Below, in pieces: positions 1 through 9,265 of a stretch of 64,000 bases of DNA; position 1 is the stretch's first letter; each line of letters opens with the position of its first letter. Made by a program: the position numbers and the translations under genes. The DNA is from CAVTQZ01 sp963737015 (GTDB lineage: Bacteria > Actinomycetota > Acidimicrobiia > Acidimicrobiales > UBA8190), in assembly GCA_963737015.1 (NCBI GenBank), contig CAVTQZ010000001.1, positions 1,736,001 through 1,800,000 of the forward strand, written 5' to 3'. The notes under the pieces were generated by a model. It was given only the letters and a program-made list of their open reading frames with translations. It did no database searches and had not been told where the DNA came from.

Positions 1-1
1 C

Positions 2-863
2 ATTTCGATCTCCGTGTACGACGTGCACGGGCTCGAGTCGACGCTCGCTGTGGACTCGGTCGGCACCGGCAACACCTCGACGATCCCTAGTAGCTCGGCG
101 CTCAGGACTTCGGCAGGTGGTTATCACCTCGTCGCATCCGACGGCGGCATCTTCAGCTTCGGTGATGCGCCGTTCTACGGCTCGACGGGCGCCATGCGTC
201 TGAACAGTCCGATCGTCGGGATGGCTTCGACACCCGACGGTGGTGGTTACTGGCTGGTCGCATCCGACGGCGGCATCTTCAGCTTCGGTGATGCGCCGTT
301 CGACGGCTCGACCGGCGCCATGCGGCTGAACAAGTCCGATCGTCGGGATGGCTTCGACACCCGACGGTGGTGGTTACTGGCTGGTCGCATCCGACGGCGG
401 CATCTTCAGCTTCGGTGATGCGCCGTTCTACGGCTCGACCGGCGCCATGCGGCTGAACAGTCCGATCGTCGGGATGGCTTCGACACCCGACGGCGGTGGT
501 TACTGGCTGGTCGCATCCGACGGCGGCATCTTCAGCTTCGGTGATGCGCCGTTCGACGGCTCGACGGGCGCCATGCGTCTGAACAGGCCGATCGTCGGGA
601 TGGCTTCGACACCCGACGGCGGTGGTTACTGGCTGGTCGCATCCGACGGCGGCATCTTCAGCTTCGGTGATGCGCCGTTCGACGGCTCGACGGGCGCCAT
701 GCGTCTGAACAGGCCGATCGTCGGGATGGCTTCGACACCCGACGGCGGTGGTTACTGGCTGGTCGCATCCGACGGCGGCATCTTCAGCTTCGGTGATGCG
801 CCGTTCGACGGCTCGACGGGCGCCATGCGTCTGAACAGGCCGATCAAGGCAATGGACTCCTAA
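2..863 (+). pseudogene. [18 protein letters not shown] surface protein, 5'-partial and frameshifted
   Basis: The frame is open from the left edge (codons from base 2), so the N-terminus lies outside the window. The visible part is a short linker followed by tandem 42-residue units built around [20 protein letters not shown] and [10 protein letters not shown]. The aromatic/glycine-rich unit looks like a beta-propeller or cell-surface repeat; families of this kind occur in secreted actinobacterial proteins, but the function is unknown. After the second unit one extra A is present (ctgaacaagtccgat near 327-341, versus ctgaacagtccgat in the next unit). This moves the reading frame by one base, and the repeats continue in the new frame to a TAA at 861-863. 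The gene is therefore broken, phase-variable, or carries a sequencing error in a repetitive stretch. Confidence 0.75.
112..842 (+). repeat. Tandem 126-bp coding repeat array
   Basis: The landmark gatcgtcggg occurs at 211, 338, 464, 590 and 716. The spacing is 126 bp except for 127 bp across the frameshift. Units are nearly identical at the DNA level, with a few synonymous changes and a Tyr/Asp alternation (FYGSTG versus FDGSTG). The first unit, from about 112, is diverged. This is a coding repeat; it has no spacers and is not CRISPR. Confidence 0.9.
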
Positions 864-921
864 AGACCAACAACACCAACCCCGACCGACAGGTCGGCCC
901 ACCCCAGCACGTTAATTAGAG

Positions 922-2715
922 GTGCCGGGGGGACAGGCTGTTCGCGACCGTCCGCTTTCGCAGGACGCCAGGTTCCGATCGAGTCCTCAACCAGAGGGCG
1001 TCGGGACCTGGCATTTCCGGGCCGTTCCGGCCGAATCGACGCCTCGCAGGTCCGAGCGCGCAGACCGCACGCCGAAAAGACCTCAGCACGCAGGAGCGCC
1101 ACCCGCAAGGCCTCGACGGTGGGTGGCCACCTTGGTCGTGCTCGGGCTCAGTGCGGCGGTGATCACCTTCGCCGTCGTCTTGAGCAGGCCGCCCTCTCCT
1201 GTGCCCCAAATTCGGCACAAGGCGATAGCTTCGAGCCCGCCGACAACTGAGGCTGCCCCGACCACGACGGCGCCCGCCCGGCCGACGACCCCGGCTCCCC
1301 GTGGTGCACCGACCCGCCGGTCCGCACCTCCGGTCTCCCGGGCGAACCCCGCTGTTGCGACCTCCGCCAACCGGGTCATGTTCTGGACCAAGGCGAGCGA
1401 CCTCGACTCGTTCACGAACCCGCAACTCGACTCGTGGCAGAAAGACGGTGTCGGCGGGTTCGTCGGCGAGACCGACTGGATCTGGGGCTTGGGCGGTTCG
1501 CAGGAACTGAGCGCGCAACCGGGCACGGGCAGCAACTACAGCCTCGAGAGGTCCATTCAGAGCTCGAACGTCGTCAGCCGCGCGCACTCACTTGGGATGA
1601 AGCTCTACCTCGGTTTCTACCTCCAGAACTACAACGACACCTCCACACCCATAGCCGACTGGTTCGACGACGGGACCTGGTCGGCGACGGTGCTTCCGGC
1701 GGTGCAGGCGGCTGCGGCAGCTGCCCATGCACTTGGCTTCGACGGCATCGCCTTCGACGAAGAGCTCTATCCGCACAAGGGCGGCGCTACGAGCGCGACC
1801 TGGAACTGGAACTACCCCGGCAACACCCACAGCGAGTCACAAACGAGGTCCGAGGCGCAGCTGCGTGGCGAGCAGCTCATGGGGGCGGTCCTCTCGGTGT
1901 TCCCCGGCGCCCAGATCTCGGTCTACGACGCCAACTTCCCGGGCACCTGGTGGGCGCACTCCATGGCAACAGGCGGGGTCCAAAACGCCTATCAGAACGA
2001 CCTGAACCTGAACTTCTGGAACGGGATGACGAGCGTGGACGGTTACGGGGGCGTCTGGTTCAACGACGAGTCTTTCTACAAGACACCTGCTCCTGCGAAG
2101 ACCTGGTCGACGGCTCTCAGCTACGAGGAGAACAGCTTCTACGCGATGGCGTCGCAGAACTTCTCCAACTTCTCCTATGCGGCGTCGAGGGTCTTCGACA
2201 CCCCCTCTGCGTGGATCGACAGTGACGGCTCGGGCAGCGCCTACACGGCCGCGCGAAACCCCTCGTTCGTGAGCGGGCAGCTTCAGTCATTCAGCGACTG
2301 GTCACCGGGCGGTCAGTTCATGGTCTACGCCTATGCGCCGCTCGAGAACTTCGACTACGGGCCCTATGTGCCCGACATCCTCACCGTGTCCCAGCCACAG
2401 GTCCTGGCGACCGCGGCGCCCACCTTGGCCGTGACGAGACAGCAGCAAGGCGCAGCTGCGATCTCTCTCTCGGGCATCGCCCACGACGCCTACGCCATAA
2501 GGGACGTGAGATGGACGAGCTCCACCGGCGCATCCGGGGTCGCCACCGACACCTGGCAGATCACCTCCGGGAGCGACTCTCAGGGATACGCCTGGCAGAC
2601 CTCGTGGAGCATCCCGCAGGTGGCGCTCGGAGCCGGTGAGAACGAGATCACCCTCACCGCAGAGGACATACACGGACTGGCCACGACGACGACGATCGAG
2701 GTGGCTCGCGGGTAG
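922..2715 (+). CDS. Membrane-anchored putative glycoside hydrolase-like protein
   Basis: 597 residues from a GTG start. Residues 1-65 are basic and polar. About 66-88 form one hydrophobic segment (WVATLVVLGLSAAVITFAVV), followed by a Thr/Pro/Ala-rich linker to about residue 150, so the body is probably exported on an N-terminal anchor. The rest resembles a TIM-barrel glycosidase: strand-like LGMKLYLGFYLQNY followed by ALGFDGIAFDEELYP, where the DEE acids are placed like catalytic carboxylates. The C-terminal ~110 residues look like a beta-sandwich domain (ALGAGENEITLTAEDIHG). I do not recognise a specific family. The start is uncertain because no strong ribosome-binding site precedes 922. Confidence 0.65.
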   Translation: MPGGQAVRDRPLSQDARFRSSPQPEGVGTWHFRAVPAESTPRRSERADRTPKRPQHAGAPPARPRRWVATLVVLGLSAAVITFAVVLSRPPSPVPQIRHKAIASSPPTTEAAPTTTAPARPTTPAPRGAPTRRSAPPVSRANPAVATSANRVMFWTKASDLDSFTNPQLDSWQKDGVGGFVGETDWIWGLGGSQELSAQPGTGSNYSLERSIQSSNVVSRAHSLGMKLYLGFYLQNYNDTSTPIADWFDDGTWSATVLPAVQAAAAAAHALGFDGIAFDEELYPHKGGATSATWNWNYPGNTHSESQTRSEAQLRGEQLMGAVLSVFPGAQISVYDANFPGTWWAHSMATGGVQNAYQNDLNLNFWNGMTSVDGYGGVWFNDESFYKTPAPAKTWSTALSYEENSFYAMASQNFSNFSYAASRVFDTPSAWIDSDGSGSAYTAARNPSFVSGQLQSFSDWSPGGQFMVYAYAPLENFDYGPYVPDILTVSQPQVLATAAPTLAVTRQQQGAAAISLSGIAHDAYAIRDVRWTSSTGASGVATDTWQITSGSDSQGYAWQTSWSIPQVALGAGENEITLTAEDIHGLATTTTIEVARG

Positions 2716-2716
2716 C

Positions 2717-3658
2717 TCAGCCGGGTCGTCTACCGCTCAGACGGGCGTCCAGGGCGAAGAGGTAACCGCCGACGGTTCCCTTCAGGATCCTCGTGGCGGT
2801 CTCAGGCCGGGCTCCGATCATCTTTTCCATCGTGCGGCGCACCACCGAGTTCGGGCTCAGCTGACCGAGCCGGAAGGCGAGCGAGATCGGCAGAACCGGG
2901 ATTCCCGATTCGCGGGCACGCGCCGAGAGCAAGTGCTCGTTCAGGATGCTCTGCACCTTTCCCCGCAGGTCGTCCCAGGACCCCGCGTCGACGGCCCGAC
3001 TCCTGTACCACCTCTGCGAGAGCGCGTCGCCCGAGCCGGTGAGCCACTCCGTGAGGTAAGCCCGATGCCTTTCATCGAGCGGTCCTTCGGTGTCGAGAAG
3101 CGGGGTCTCGCCTTTGACAGGACCCATCACCTGCTCGAGCTCGGCGGCCCCCACCTCGACGAGGGGGCGTAGCCGCGCCAGTGCGTCGTCGGAAACCACA
3201 AGGAAGCTCGAACAAGCCCACCTGAGGATCTCGTGACCGAACGAGCGGCATGCGGAGGGAAAGCGGTTGATGCGACCCGCAACAGCCCCCGTCGAGGCCA
3301 CGGCCTCGAGGGTCCCCCCGTCGAAGTAGTCGAGAAGAGACGGGTCGTTAGCCTGATAGCGGTCGTTGGCGAGAACCCAGACGTCGGGAGCGCCAGCGGC
3401 TCGAAGATGTTCGATCCCGCGGTCGAGGCCAGAGAACTCACGCGCCGAGTTGTCACCGGCGATCAGCTCGAAACCTTCCTGCGGTCCCCACTCCATTCCG
3501 CTGCCGCGATTGTCGACGAGCACACGGCTCTTCGCCGCCACGATTTGCTCGAGTCGTTCGGACAGCGCGTGCGCACAACTGCGCGCGGCTACAGGGTCCC
3601 AAGCCACGAGCACGACGCCGACCGAAAGCGAGGCGCGAAGCGGTTGCGGCGCTTTCAT
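2717..3658 (-). CDS. Hypothetical protein, possibly glycosyltransferase-like
   Basis: 313 residues, ending one base after the convergent upstream gene. An early strand SVGVVLVAWDP, then RVLVDNRGSG, AAGAPDVWVLANDRY and a DYFDGG segment are arranged roughly like the N-terminal half of a GT-A glycosyltransferase: nucleotide-binding strand, then acidic motif. The C-terminal half is helical and basic. No signal peptide or membrane segment is seen. The family assignment is a guess from layout only. Confidence 0.55.
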   Translation of the reverse strand: MKAPQPLRASLSVGVVLVAWDPVAARSCAHALSERLEQIVAAKSRVLVDNRGSGMEWGPQEGFELIAGDNSAREFSGLDRGIEHLRAAGAPDVWVLANDRYQANDPSLLDYFDGGTLEAVASTGAVAGRINRFPSACRSFGHEILRWACSSFLVVSDDALARLRPLVEVGAAELEQVMGPVKGETPLLDTEGPLDERHRAYLTEWLTGSGDALSQRWYRSRAVDAGSWDDLRGKVQSILNEHLLSARARESGIPVLPISLAFRLGQLSPNSVVRRTMEKMIGARPETATRILKGTVGGYLFALDARLSGRRPG

Positions 3659-3737
3659 CCCCTGATGGATCTGCGCGAGGAGCGAAGCGGTGAGGGTCCC
3701 TGTGTTTACGGCGGAGATGCTCGGGCGCTGAGCGCCT

Positions 3738-4577
3738 TCAGCCGGCGTCGCGAGCCAGCAGGTCGTCGCTCAGTTCCGTCCGATCGCTCACCGCGTTCGG
3801 ATCCTTCGCCGGCACGTCGACGAGGCCGTGGTTTATGGCGACGCTCACCGCCTGGGCCTGGCTGCGCACCCCAAGCTTCTCGAAGATCCGAATCTTGTGG
3901 TTCTCCACCGTCTTGAGCGCGACGCCGAGACGCCTGGCGATCGCCTTCGTCGGCAGTCCCTCCACCATCACCGCGAGTACCTCCCGCTCACGAGGGGTCA
4001 GGGCTCCCGAGCCCGGGTCGTTGCCCGATACGAGACGGTTGCGCAGCCGTCTCCACTGCTGGACGAGCACGTCGGCGACCGTGTAGTTGATTGCCATCGC
4101 ACCGCGGTGCACAGCGAGAACTCCTGTGCTCACCTCCTCGGGCGAGGTGTCGTACAGCAGGTACCCGTGAACCCCCTGGGAGAGCAAAGCAGTGAGCCGC
4201 TCAGGCGACGGATCCGCGCTCAGGACGATCACCCTGCTTCCGGCGGCCACCACCTCGGGGAGCACATCGTCTATGGACACGTCGCCGAGCCGGTCAGCGG
4301 CGATCACCACGTCGGGACGAAGTGAGAAGCAGGATTGCACGAGGCCCTCGACCGTGGTGGTCTCACCGAGGACGGCGAGGCCCCGCATCTCGCAGATCTT
4401 GGCCAAGATGTCGCGCGAGAGCTTGTTCTGTCCCGCGATGAGCACCGTCGGTGAACCGATCCTGTTGCCGCTCCTCACAGCTTCGTTCGCCGTCTCTACC
4501 TGGCCATTGCTGTCGATCGAATTCTCGGTCATGGCGTCGCCTTTGATCGTTTCTGTTTTAGGTCGTCCTGCGTTCAT
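3738..4577 (-). CDS. LuxR-family transcriptional regulator with atypical receiver domain
   Basis: 279 residues. An N-terminal receiver-like domain (about 42-160, beginning TVLIAGQNKLSRDILAKI) is followed by a LuxR helix-turn-helix (about 195-260: LTPREREVLAVMVEGLPTKA, then KTVENHKIRIFEKLGV). The first-strand acidic pair of true receivers is replaced by GQN, and the position of the phospho-accepting aspartate reads VVIAADRLG. Phosphorylation by a histidine kinase is therefore doubtful. It lies 25 bp downstream of a second, related regulator on the same strand, so the two probably form an operon. No sensor kinase is adjacent. Confidence 0.8.
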   Translation of the reverse strand: MNAGRPKTETIKGDAMTENSIDSNGQVETANEAVRSGNRIGSPTVLIAGQNKLSRDILAKICEMRGLAVLGETTTVEGLVQSCFSLRPDVVIAADRLGDVSIDDVLPEVVAAGSRVIVLSADPSPERLTALLSQGVHGYLLYDTSPEEVSTGVLAVHRGAMAINYTVADVLVQQWRRLRNRLVSGNDPGSGALTPREREVLAVMVEGLPTKAIARRLGVALKTVENHKIRIFEKLGVRSQAQAVSVAINHGLVDVPAKDPNAVSDRTELSDDLLARDAG

Positions 4578-4602
4578 CTGGTTCGCCCCCGCAGCGCGGT
4601 CT

Positions 4603-5238
4603 TCACCGGTTCGCCGTCGCCTCGATCACAGGCCCCGGTCCGAGAAGGCCCCGGCGGAGGGCAAGAACAACGGCGTGCGACTGGTTCTGGACACCGAGCT
4701 TGCAGAAGATCCGCTGCTTGTGGTTCTCCACGGTCTTGTAAGTGATCGAGAGCTTGCTGGAGATCTCCCTCGAGGTGCAGCCCGCAGCGATCAGTTCGAG
4801 GATGTCCACCTCTCTCGAGGTCAACTGGTCCGAGCGCGTGGAGTCGCCACTCACCGGCCTGATCGGTACGGGTGATTGCTCGAGAGAACGATGCGCTGCT
4901 TCGATCAAGGCCGCGACTCCTGCATCGTTCGACACGATGTGACGCAGACCGGCCCTTCGAGCCCGCTCCAACACGGCTTCGTCGGCTCCCGGCTCGTGCG
5001 TCCCGACGAAGCGCAGCCCGCTCACGGCGCGCCGCAGGCGCAGGGCGAGCTTGCAGGGGTCCCACTGGGTCACGTCGAGCTCGAGAATCGCAAGGTCTGG
5101 ACGCTCGGAGGAACACAGCGCCACGAGGTCGTCGCCGGTCACGGCCGACCCGACGACGGTCACCCGGGCCTCTTGGGACAAGAGGGACTCGAGCCCTTCC
5201 CGGAGCAGTCGTTGCCTATGTTGGAGTGCCAGTTTCAC
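4603..5238 (-). CDS. LuxR-family transcriptional regulator with atypical receiver domain
   Basis: 211 residues from an ATG start. The receiver-like region (1-115) begins MKLALQHRQRLLREGLESLL, where the usual DDH acidic pair is replaced by QHR. The phospho-acceptor position reads LAILELD, with Glu or displaced Asp. The HTH (about 140-200) is canonical: LTSREVDILELIAAGCTSRE then KTVENHKQRIFCKLGV. It is related to the following gene, probably by duplication. The role is transcriptional regulation, with signal input that may not be phosphorylation. Confidence 0.8.
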   Translation of the reverse strand: MKLALQHRQRLLREGLESLLSQEARVTVVGSAVTGDDLVALCSSERPDLAILELDVTQWDPCKLALRLRRAVSGLRFVGTHEPGADEAVLERARRAGLRHIVSNDAGVAALIEAAHRSLEQSPVPIRPVSGDSTRSDQLTSREVDILELIAAGCTSREISSKLSITYKTVENHKQRIFCKLGVQNQSHAVVLALRRGLLGPGPVIEATANR

Positions 5239-5838
5239 CTTGGATCGTCTTTCATGGTCAATCGTTCACAGCGCTGCAGGCCTGGAGATCCCGCAGAAGC
5301 CAATGGCCGCCCGGCAAAGCCCCTTCGTTGAAGGCCCTCACATTCAGAACGAACGAACGATCGCCAGCGTGACTAAAAGTGAGCAATGTCGTCCACCAGT
5401 TGTGGGAGTCTTAACCCTCTTGACACACCGAGGACACGCGGGGAGAAGTAGGCGAACTCTCGGTGAATTGTGGGTGACCTCGGCCTTGTCCGTACCCCCG
5501 AGCGAGCTAGGCTGGTTCCCCCCTCCGGCTGATGAGTGCCTCACTTCGTGGATGTATTTGCCCGTTACTCGTCCCGCATAAGCGCACTTTTCGGCGCCAA
5601 CCGCATGCCACGAAGGCGCGATCTCTCCTCGCAGCCTCGATCCCGGGGGTGGCTGAGAGGAAACCGTTCTTGACACGCGAGCTCCTCTGGAACGCATCCA
5701 CATCTCGCCACATCAAGGTCCGGGATGTCACTGGTTGTGATAATCCGAAAGCTTCGTCCGGCAAAGAATCCAACAAAACTCTAACACTCTGCGAGTTCGA
5801 GCCGCAACAGCGCGAGGTCAAATCTAGGTCAACTCGTG
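5239..5838. other. 600-bp intergenic region, no convincing gene
   Basis: This gap separates the start of the LuxR pair from the end of the sigma-factor gene. Short open frames exist on both strands but none has a recognisable domain, a good ribosome-binding site or codon use like the neighbours. TTGACA-like hexamers occur near 5418 and 5668, but no paired -10 stands out. It probably holds the LuxR promoter and the sigma-gene terminator. Confidence 0.4.
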
Positions 5839-7350
5839 TTAGCTCCCCGTTGATTGTTGCGAGGTGTCGCCCCCGGTACCGGACCCGGCGCCCGGCCCGG
5901 TCCAGCTGTCCTGCTGCGGCGCTGCCGCGCTCGGTGAGCTTTCAGCTTGCGGCTGGGTGCCCGAAGCGCCCGGGGGCCCGAACGAGTTCGGCTGGTCGCC
6001 GTAGTAGCCGTAGTAACCGTAATTACCCGGATACTGCTCTTGTGCTGCTGCGGGTGAAGGCTGTTGCCCTGGGCCTGAAGACGAAGTCGGAGCCTGCGTC
6101 GACGATTGCGCCTGAGACGTAGTGCCCGACGGGTTCGTTGACTGCGCGCCTTCAGCACCCGGTGAAGACGCAGGACCTCCACTGGTCGAGCTGCCGTGGC
6201 AACACGGATTCTGCGCACTCGAAGAGGGTGCTCCGATCCGGAGGAGATCCCCGAGTGCCAGGTTCGCCGTAGTTCTCGCCGCGTCGAGACCATCGGCCCA
6301 ACGGGTGATAGTGGACTCAACGCTCTTCACGGGCGCTCCCAGGTCTGCGATCACGCTCATGAACGGCCCCATCAGCCCGAGGCTCTGGTCACCCGTGAGG
6401 GCGGCGAGCCATCCCTCCGGCGAGGCCATCTCGGCGGTGAGCAACCGGTCGCCTGAGGCGCCCTTTGTACCCACCCTCTGCGAGGAGAGGTCGTAAGAGC
6501 CGATCGACCTGCCCGCCGCCGATTGCGGTCCCATCAGGCCCGGTGCTTGCTGCGCGGGCACAGGTCCGCTTCCCGGCTCGAGCGAATGAAACGGCCCGAC
6601 GGGGCTCGCCGCGAGTACGACGGCGGCGCCCGCCACGACATAACCGACATGCTGAACGCCGGGGAGTCCGCCATGGCGAGCCGCGCCGAAAAGCCGGCGG
6701 AGCCTCAGGGATACAAGCGCGGCGAGCGCGGAGACGGAGAAGCGGTCGACTTCTGAGAGCCTGGCGAACTCGCGCTTCAACGCCTGACGCGCCCGGGACA
6801 TGAGCGTCTCGATCGAATTACTGCTCAGACCTTCATGGTGCGCGATCTCGTCGTATGACCAACCCGACTGCTCGCGAAGCTGGATCAGCCTCTTCTGCCT
6901 CTGAGGAAGACACCTGAGCGCACGCTTGGCGAGCTCGCGCTCGGCCGCGACGACTATGAGGTCCTCGCCGCTGTCGTCTGGGCTGGCCAACTCGAGGTCG
7001 CCGACCTCCACGGAGAAGCGGCTCGAGACAGACCGCCGCCGCAACACGTCGGTGCACAGGTTGGCGGCGATCACCGCCAACCACGAGTAGAACTTGCGCT
7101 CGCCGTTGAATCCCGGCAGGGCCCTCCAGGCGCGCGCGAATGCTTCCTGTGCGACGTCCTCGGCCTCCTCGGGATCGCCGAGCCTGCCCAGGCAGGCCTG
7201 CCGGAGCCTCTTGCGGTACAGGACGAACAGCTCGTCGAATGCGCTCACGTCACCGGATTGCGCCCGCGTGACCAGATCACGGTCCCGATCGAGATCGACG
7301 TTGCCGTTAAGCCCGTTGTACCGCCCCGGGCCAAGACGAGGCTCGCCCAC
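5839..7350 (-). CDS. ECF RNA polymerase sigma factor with transmembrane segment and extracytoplasmic tail
   Basis: 503 residues, whereas ECF sigma factors are usually 170-220. Region 2 is at about 25-100 (DLVTRAQSGDVSAFDELFV, then AEDVAQEAFARAWRAL and the WLAVIAANLCTDVLRRR segment). Region 4 is at about 135-195 (LPQRQKRLIQLREQSGWSYD, then SSNSIETLMSRARQALKREF). A hydrophobic segment follows at about 228-248 (GYVVAGAAVVLAASPVGP), then about 250 residues rich in Ser, Pro, Gln and Gly. This suggests a membrane-tethered sigma factor with its own sensory or inhibitory tail replacing a separate anti-sigma factor; no anti-sigma gene is adjacent. The GTG start at 7350 may be up to 18 codons too early. 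Confidence 0.85.
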   Translation of the reverse strand: MGEPRLGPGRYNGLNGNVDLDRDRDLVTRAQSGDVSAFDELFVLYRKRLRQACLGRLGDPEEAEDVAQEAFARAWRALPGFNGERKFYSWLAVIAANLCTDVLRRRSVSSRFSVEVGDLELASPDDSGEDLIVVAAERELAKRALRCLPQRQKRLIQLREQSGWSYDEIAHHEGLSSNSIETLMSRARQALKREFARLSEVDRFSVSALAALVSLRLRRLFGAARHGGLPGVQHVGYVVAGAAVVLAASPVGPFHSLEPGSGPVPAQQAPGLMGPQSAAGRSIGSYDLSSQRVGTKGASGDRLLTAEMASPEGWLAALTGDQSLGLMGPFMSVIADLGAPVKSVESTITRWADGLDAARTTANLALGDLLRIGAPSSSAQNPCCHGSSTSGGPASSPGAEGAQSTNPSGTTSQAQSSTQAPTSSSGPGQQPSPAAAQEQYPGNYGYYGYYGDQPNSFGPPGASGTQPQAESSPSAAAPQQDSWTGPGAGSGTGGDTSQQSTGS

Positions 7351-7473
7351 TAGGCCTCCCGTGCTCTAGTCCCTGGTCACCGGGCTTGGTCCAGGCCCAC
7401 TAGGGGAACGTGCCTGAGCACCTCAACCTACGTCACAATCTTTCGTTCCTGCATCCCGCACGTTTATTTGCAT

Positions 7474-7489
7474 AAGGGCAAACGCCCTT
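7474..7489 (+). promoter_or_regulatory. Inverted repeat upstream of glpD
   Basis: Perfect dyad AAGGGC-AAAC-GCCCTT, ending 18 bp before the GTG of glpD. The position suits an operator or leader hairpin for the glycerol operon. No regulator is known. Confidence 0.4.
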
Positions 7490-7507
7490 TCTGGATAGTC
7501 TCGCCCG

Positions 7508-9265
7508 GTGAGCACAGCCCGGGCCGCGTCGCCCACTGCGGCCACAGGCACGTTCGATCGCTCCGAGGCCCTCGAGCGGCTTGCATCCGCTCATTTCGAT
7601 GTGCTCGTCATCGGGGGCGGGATAACCGGCGCCGGGGTGGCCCTCGACGCGGCCTCGCGTGGCCTTCGGACCGCGCTCGTCGAGCGCGGCGACTTTGCGG
7701 CCGGAACGTCGTCGAAGTCCTCCAAGTTGGTACACGGAGGGATCCGGTACCTAGCGCAGCGAGAGATCCGGCTCGTATACGAGTCGCTCAAGGAGAGGCA
7801 ACGGCTCCTTCAGAACGCGCCACACCTCGTATCGCCGCTCACCTTTCTCATCCCCCTCTTCGGCCGCGACGGCGTCGTCCAGAAGAACGTTGCTCGCGCG
7901 TACTCGGTCGCCCTCTCGCTCTACGACGTGACAGGTGGCTGGCGGATCGGGAAACGCCACCGCAGAGTCGGCAAGCACGAGGCCCTTGCACATCTCCCTA
8001 CGTTGCGGACCGACCGTCTCGTCGCCGGATTCTTCTATTACGACGCCTGGGCCGATGACGCCAGATTGACGCTCTCGATCGCAAGGACGGCTGCAATCGA
8101 GCATGGTGCGGTGGTCGCAAATTACACGGGCGTCGAAGAGCTCCTACGCGACAGGTCCGGAAAGATCGTCGGCGCGCGTTGCCGCCCGACGTACCCGCCG
8201 AACGCCAAAGACATAGCCGAAGATATAGAGGTGAGGGCGTCCGTCGTGGTGAATTCGACGGGTGTCTGGGTCGACGACATCAAGGCACTCGGAGGACGGA
8301 ACCACCCGCACTCCCTCCGACCGGCCAAGGGCGTTCACCTCACCTTGCCGCGCTCGACGCTCCCTGCCGACATAGCGGCCGTGATCCCCGTCCCGAAGGA
8401 CAGACGTTCGATCTTCGTCGTCCCGTGGCCCAACGGCGACGACGTTTACGTCGGGACAACCGACACCGCATGGGACGGATCTCTCGACGACCCCGCCTGT
8501 CTTCCCGAAGACGTGGATTACCTCCTATCAGCGGTGAACAGCTCCGTCGAAGAGCCGGTCGAGCCTTCGGACGTGACAGGCGTCTGGGCCGGCTTCCGCC
8601 CGCTTCTCGCACCATCGGGAACACGCCCATTGAGCGAGAGGACCGCTGACCTCTCGCGGCGTCACCACGTGAGCGTCTCCGACGGAAACCTCGTCACCGT
8701 CACCGGGGGAAAACTGACCACGTACCGTCTCATGGCAGAGGACACAGTCGACCGCGTCGTGCAGCTATTGGACGGTCCGGCCGCCCGGCGGGCATCTCGG
8801 TGCAGGACCGCCCGACTCCGGATCAGGGGCGGGCATTCCCTGACCGACTTCTTTAGACCAGAAGCGGCGCGGGACCATGGACTCGACGAGGTCACCTTCG
8901 CCACCCTCGTCGGACGCTACGGCTCCGAGACCCCTCGCGTTCTGGAGATCGGCTCAGGTCGACCCGAGCTCTTCCAGCCTCTCGTCGAGGGCCTCCCCTA
9001 CCTGCGCCTCGAGGCGCTTTGGTCCACGCGCGAGGAGATGGCGCTGAACCTGGACGACGTCATGAGCAGACGGACGCGGGCCACCTTGCGCAGAGCCTCG
9101 GCCACTGCGGACGCGTTGAACAGCACAGCACGTCTTCTCGCCGGCGAGTGGGACCGCTCTCCGGAAGAGCTGGCGGGCGATGTGGCCGAGATGTCCAACT
9201 CCATACGGCGAACACTCGCACGGGCGGGATTGAACCAGGTTCCAGCCGAGAACGTCACGCCATGA
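7508..9265 (+). CDS. glpD: Glycerol-3-phosphate dehydrogenase (FAD-dependent)
   Basis: 585 residues. It oxidises sn-glycerol-3-phosphate to dihydroxyacetone phosphate and passes electrons to quinone at the membrane. The FAD-binding Rossmann motif is at about 32-52 (VLVIGGGITGAGVALDAASR), followed by the family segment GTSSKSSKLVHGGIRYLAQ. The central substrate domain contains GVHLTLPRS and VGTTDTAWDG, then GGKLTTYRLMAED. The C-terminal helical domain characteristic of GlpD is present (about 430-585). Start is GTG. The stop overlaps the next start (ATGA at 9262-9265), which indicates translational coupling with the AGPS-like gene and the kinase. Confidence 0.93.
   Translation: MSTARAASPTAATGTFDRSEALERLASAHFDVLVIGGGITGAGVALDAASRGLRTALVERGDFAAGTSSKSSKLVHGGIRYLAQREIRLVYESLKERQRLLQNAPHLVSPLTFLIPLFGRDGVVQKNVARAYSVALSLYDVTGGWRIGKRHRRVGKHEALAHLPTLRTDRLVAGFFYYDAWADDARLTLSIARTAAIEHGAVVANYTGVEELLRDRSGKIVGARCRPTYPPNAKDIAEDIEVRASVVVNSTGVWVDDIKALGGRNHPHSLRPAKGVHLTLPRSTLPADIAAVIPVPKDRRSIFVVPWPNGDDVYVGTTDTAWDGSLDDPACLPEDVDYLLSAVNSSVEEPVEPSDVTGVWAGFRPLLAPSGTRPLSERTADLSRRHHVSVSDGNLVTVTGGKLTTYRLMAEDTVDRVVQLLDGPAARRASRCRTARLRIRGGHSLTDFFRPEAARDHGLDEVTFATLVGRYGSETPRVLEIGSGRPELFQPLVEGLPYLRLEALWSTREEMALNLDDVMSRRTRATLRRASATADALNSTARLLAGEWDRSPEELAGDVAEMSNSIRRTLARAGLNQVPAENVTP

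Noticed and set aside
112..842. Regular 126-bp repeats as a CRISPR array
   Set aside because: The repeats are contiguous, encode a repeated peptide, and have no unique spacers or cas genes.
864..921. tRNA or riboswitch in short intergenic gaps
   Set aside because: No cloverleaf, cobalamin, or glycine riboswitch pattern was seen in any gap; the cob operon's leader lies beyond the window.
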